Positions 6,152 through 6,475 of a DNA stretch of 6,475 nt are shown here, piece by piece. Under the pieces are notes generated by a model. That model did no database searches and was not told the DNA's origin. It saw nothing but the letters and a program-made list of their open reading frames with translations. Positions within the stretch are counted from its first letter, which is position 1. Every line of letters begins with the position of its first letter. Location: NCBI GenBank assembly GCA_900555105.1, contig USJP01000098.1, positions 1 to 6,475 on the forward strand, in the 5' to 3' direction. Made by a program: the position numbers and the translations under genes. This DNA is from an uncultured Coriobacteriaceae bacterium. Its GTDB lineage: Bacteria > Actinomycetota > Coriobacteriia > Coriobacteriales > UMGS124.

Positions 6152-6181
6152 ATAAGCCCAAAAGGAAGCTTGATTTGTCAA
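6152..6181 (-). promoter_or_regulatory. Candidate promoter of the second LuxR gene
   Basis: On the minus strand a perfect -35 box, TTGACA, reads from 6181 to 6176. With an 18-base spacer the -10 would be GCTTAT (6157-6152), only three of six matches, so the -10 is weak. An alternative -10, TATAGA, reads from 6214 to 6209 with no good -35. Start points are inferred only. Confidence 0.35.
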
Positions 6182-6183
6182 GC
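6168..6183. repeat. Inverted repeat GCTTGA-TTTG-TCAAGC over the -35 box
   Basis: Six-base arms at 6168-6173 and 6178-6183 are exact reverse complements around four bases. The repeat covers the TTGACA box of the minus-strand regulator. This is a fitting place for a dimeric regulator to bind, possibly the regulator itself. It could also form a small RNA hairpin. Confidence 0.45.
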
Positions 6184-6222
6184 AAGGCAACAAGCTGCGT
6201 AAACGCTGTCTATACCCTACAA

Positions 6223-6262
6223 GGTTACCACATAACTCTGCGGGTTAATTGCTCGACTAACC
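6223..6262. repeat. Three GGTTA boxes in the divergent intergenic region
   Basis: GGTTA occurs at 6223-6227 and 6243-6247 (20 bases apart, about two helical turns). It occurs again on the opposite strand as TAACC at 6258-6262. Five-base words can recur by chance, so this is a weak operator candidate. Confidence 0.25.
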
Positions 6263-6273
6263 GATTTTGCGAA

Positions 6274-6303
6274 TTGCGTTGGCGGGTGCCTCGGGACCAT
6301 TAT
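6274..6303 (+). promoter_or_regulatory. Weak candidate promoter for the gene starting at 6451
   Basis: TTGCGT (6274-6279) and CATTAT (6298-6303) are separated by 18 bases and match the consensus in three and four positions. Transcription would start near 6310, leaving a leader of about 140 bases. That leader contains a stem, GCAGATGAC (6335-6343) with GTTATCTGC (6376-6384), including one G-T pair. No known riboswitch was recognised. Confidence 0.25.
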
Positions 6304-6450
6304 GGGATTCAGCGACGCGGCGCAGCGAGCGAACGCAGATGACACGCAACGCAGGTGGGGAAGCCTCAACGTACGGTTATCTGCAGACGCAAAAAGCTGC
6401 AAAGCGCGCCGGTATTCGATGCGCACTACATAGTAGAAGGGGACATCGTT

Positions 6451-6475
6451 ATGAATCGCACCATGACTGCTCTCG
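6451..6475 (+). CDS. Start of an unidentified gene, cut by the window end
   Basis: ATG at 6451 is preceded by AAGGGGA (6437-6443), a good ribosome binding site seven bases away. Only eight codons (MNRTMTAL) are visible before the window ends, so nothing can be said of its function. It diverges from the membrane LuxR regulator, and in Eggerthellales such a neighbour is often the regulated gene. Confidence 0.6.

Noticed and set aside
6310..6450. Riboswitch in the leader of the gene at 6451
   Set aside because: A GGTGGGGAAGCCTC stretch and a stem recall cobalamin-type elements, but the conserved core words of that or other known riboswitches are missing.
1..6475. CRISPR array, insertion sequence, integrase, tRNA or rRNA
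   Set aside because: No regularly spaced repeats, transposase or integrase domains, terminal inverted repeats or RNA-gene signatures were seen on either strand.

Overview
The window looks like a piece of an actinobacterial genome of the class Coriobacteriia, most likely the Eggerthellales (Eggerthella/Slackia/Adlercreutzia-type gut anaerobes). The reasons are moderately high GC with mixed codon use, two multi-spanning membrane proteins that each end in a LuxR-type helix-turn-helix, a Tat-exported enzyme, and an FMN-binding-domain protein with a covalent-flavin motif. The genus cannot be fixed from the sequence alone.

Layout: (1) 2-142, the 3' end of a gene whose product ends in an FMN-binding domain (DSVAGAT flavinylation motif). 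(2) 143-295, a highly structured intergenic stretch. It holds a perfect 10-bp hairpin and then a 13-bp-stem terminator with five T's that stops only a few bases before the ribosome binding site of the next gene. (3) 296-1336, a Tat-exported protein with two vicinal-oxygen-chelate (VOC/glyoxalase-like) domains, closed by a strong terminator at 1398-1443. (4) 1444-1736, a gene-free stretch with a candidate -10 element and a set of direct repeats. (5) 1737-3371, a 544-residue membrane-bound LuxR-type regulator, followed after 4 bases by (6) 3376-4515, an ArsB/NhaD/SLC13-type (ion transporter superfamily) permease. These two look like an operon. (7) 4516-4699, a hairpin-rich convergent intergenic region with a candidate two-way terminator. 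(8) 4700-6118 on the minus strand, a second membrane-bound LuxR-type regulator of 472 residues. (9) 6119-6450, a divergent intergenic region with an inverted repeat over a TTGACA box. (10) 6451 onward, the first eight codons of a plus-strand gene cut by the window edge.

How the parts may work together (inference): in Eggerthellales, membrane LuxR proteins of this form commonly sit next to, and switch on, substrate-specific reductase or transporter genes in response to small molecules. The first regulator is probably coupled to the permease behind it. The second is placed to control the divergent gene that starts at 6451. The FMN-binding protein and the exported VOC protein could be two steps of one extracytoplasmic conversion, such as reduction plus isomerisation or ring chemistry, but no substrate can be named. 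No transposon, phage gene, CRISPR array, tRNA or rRNA was seen.
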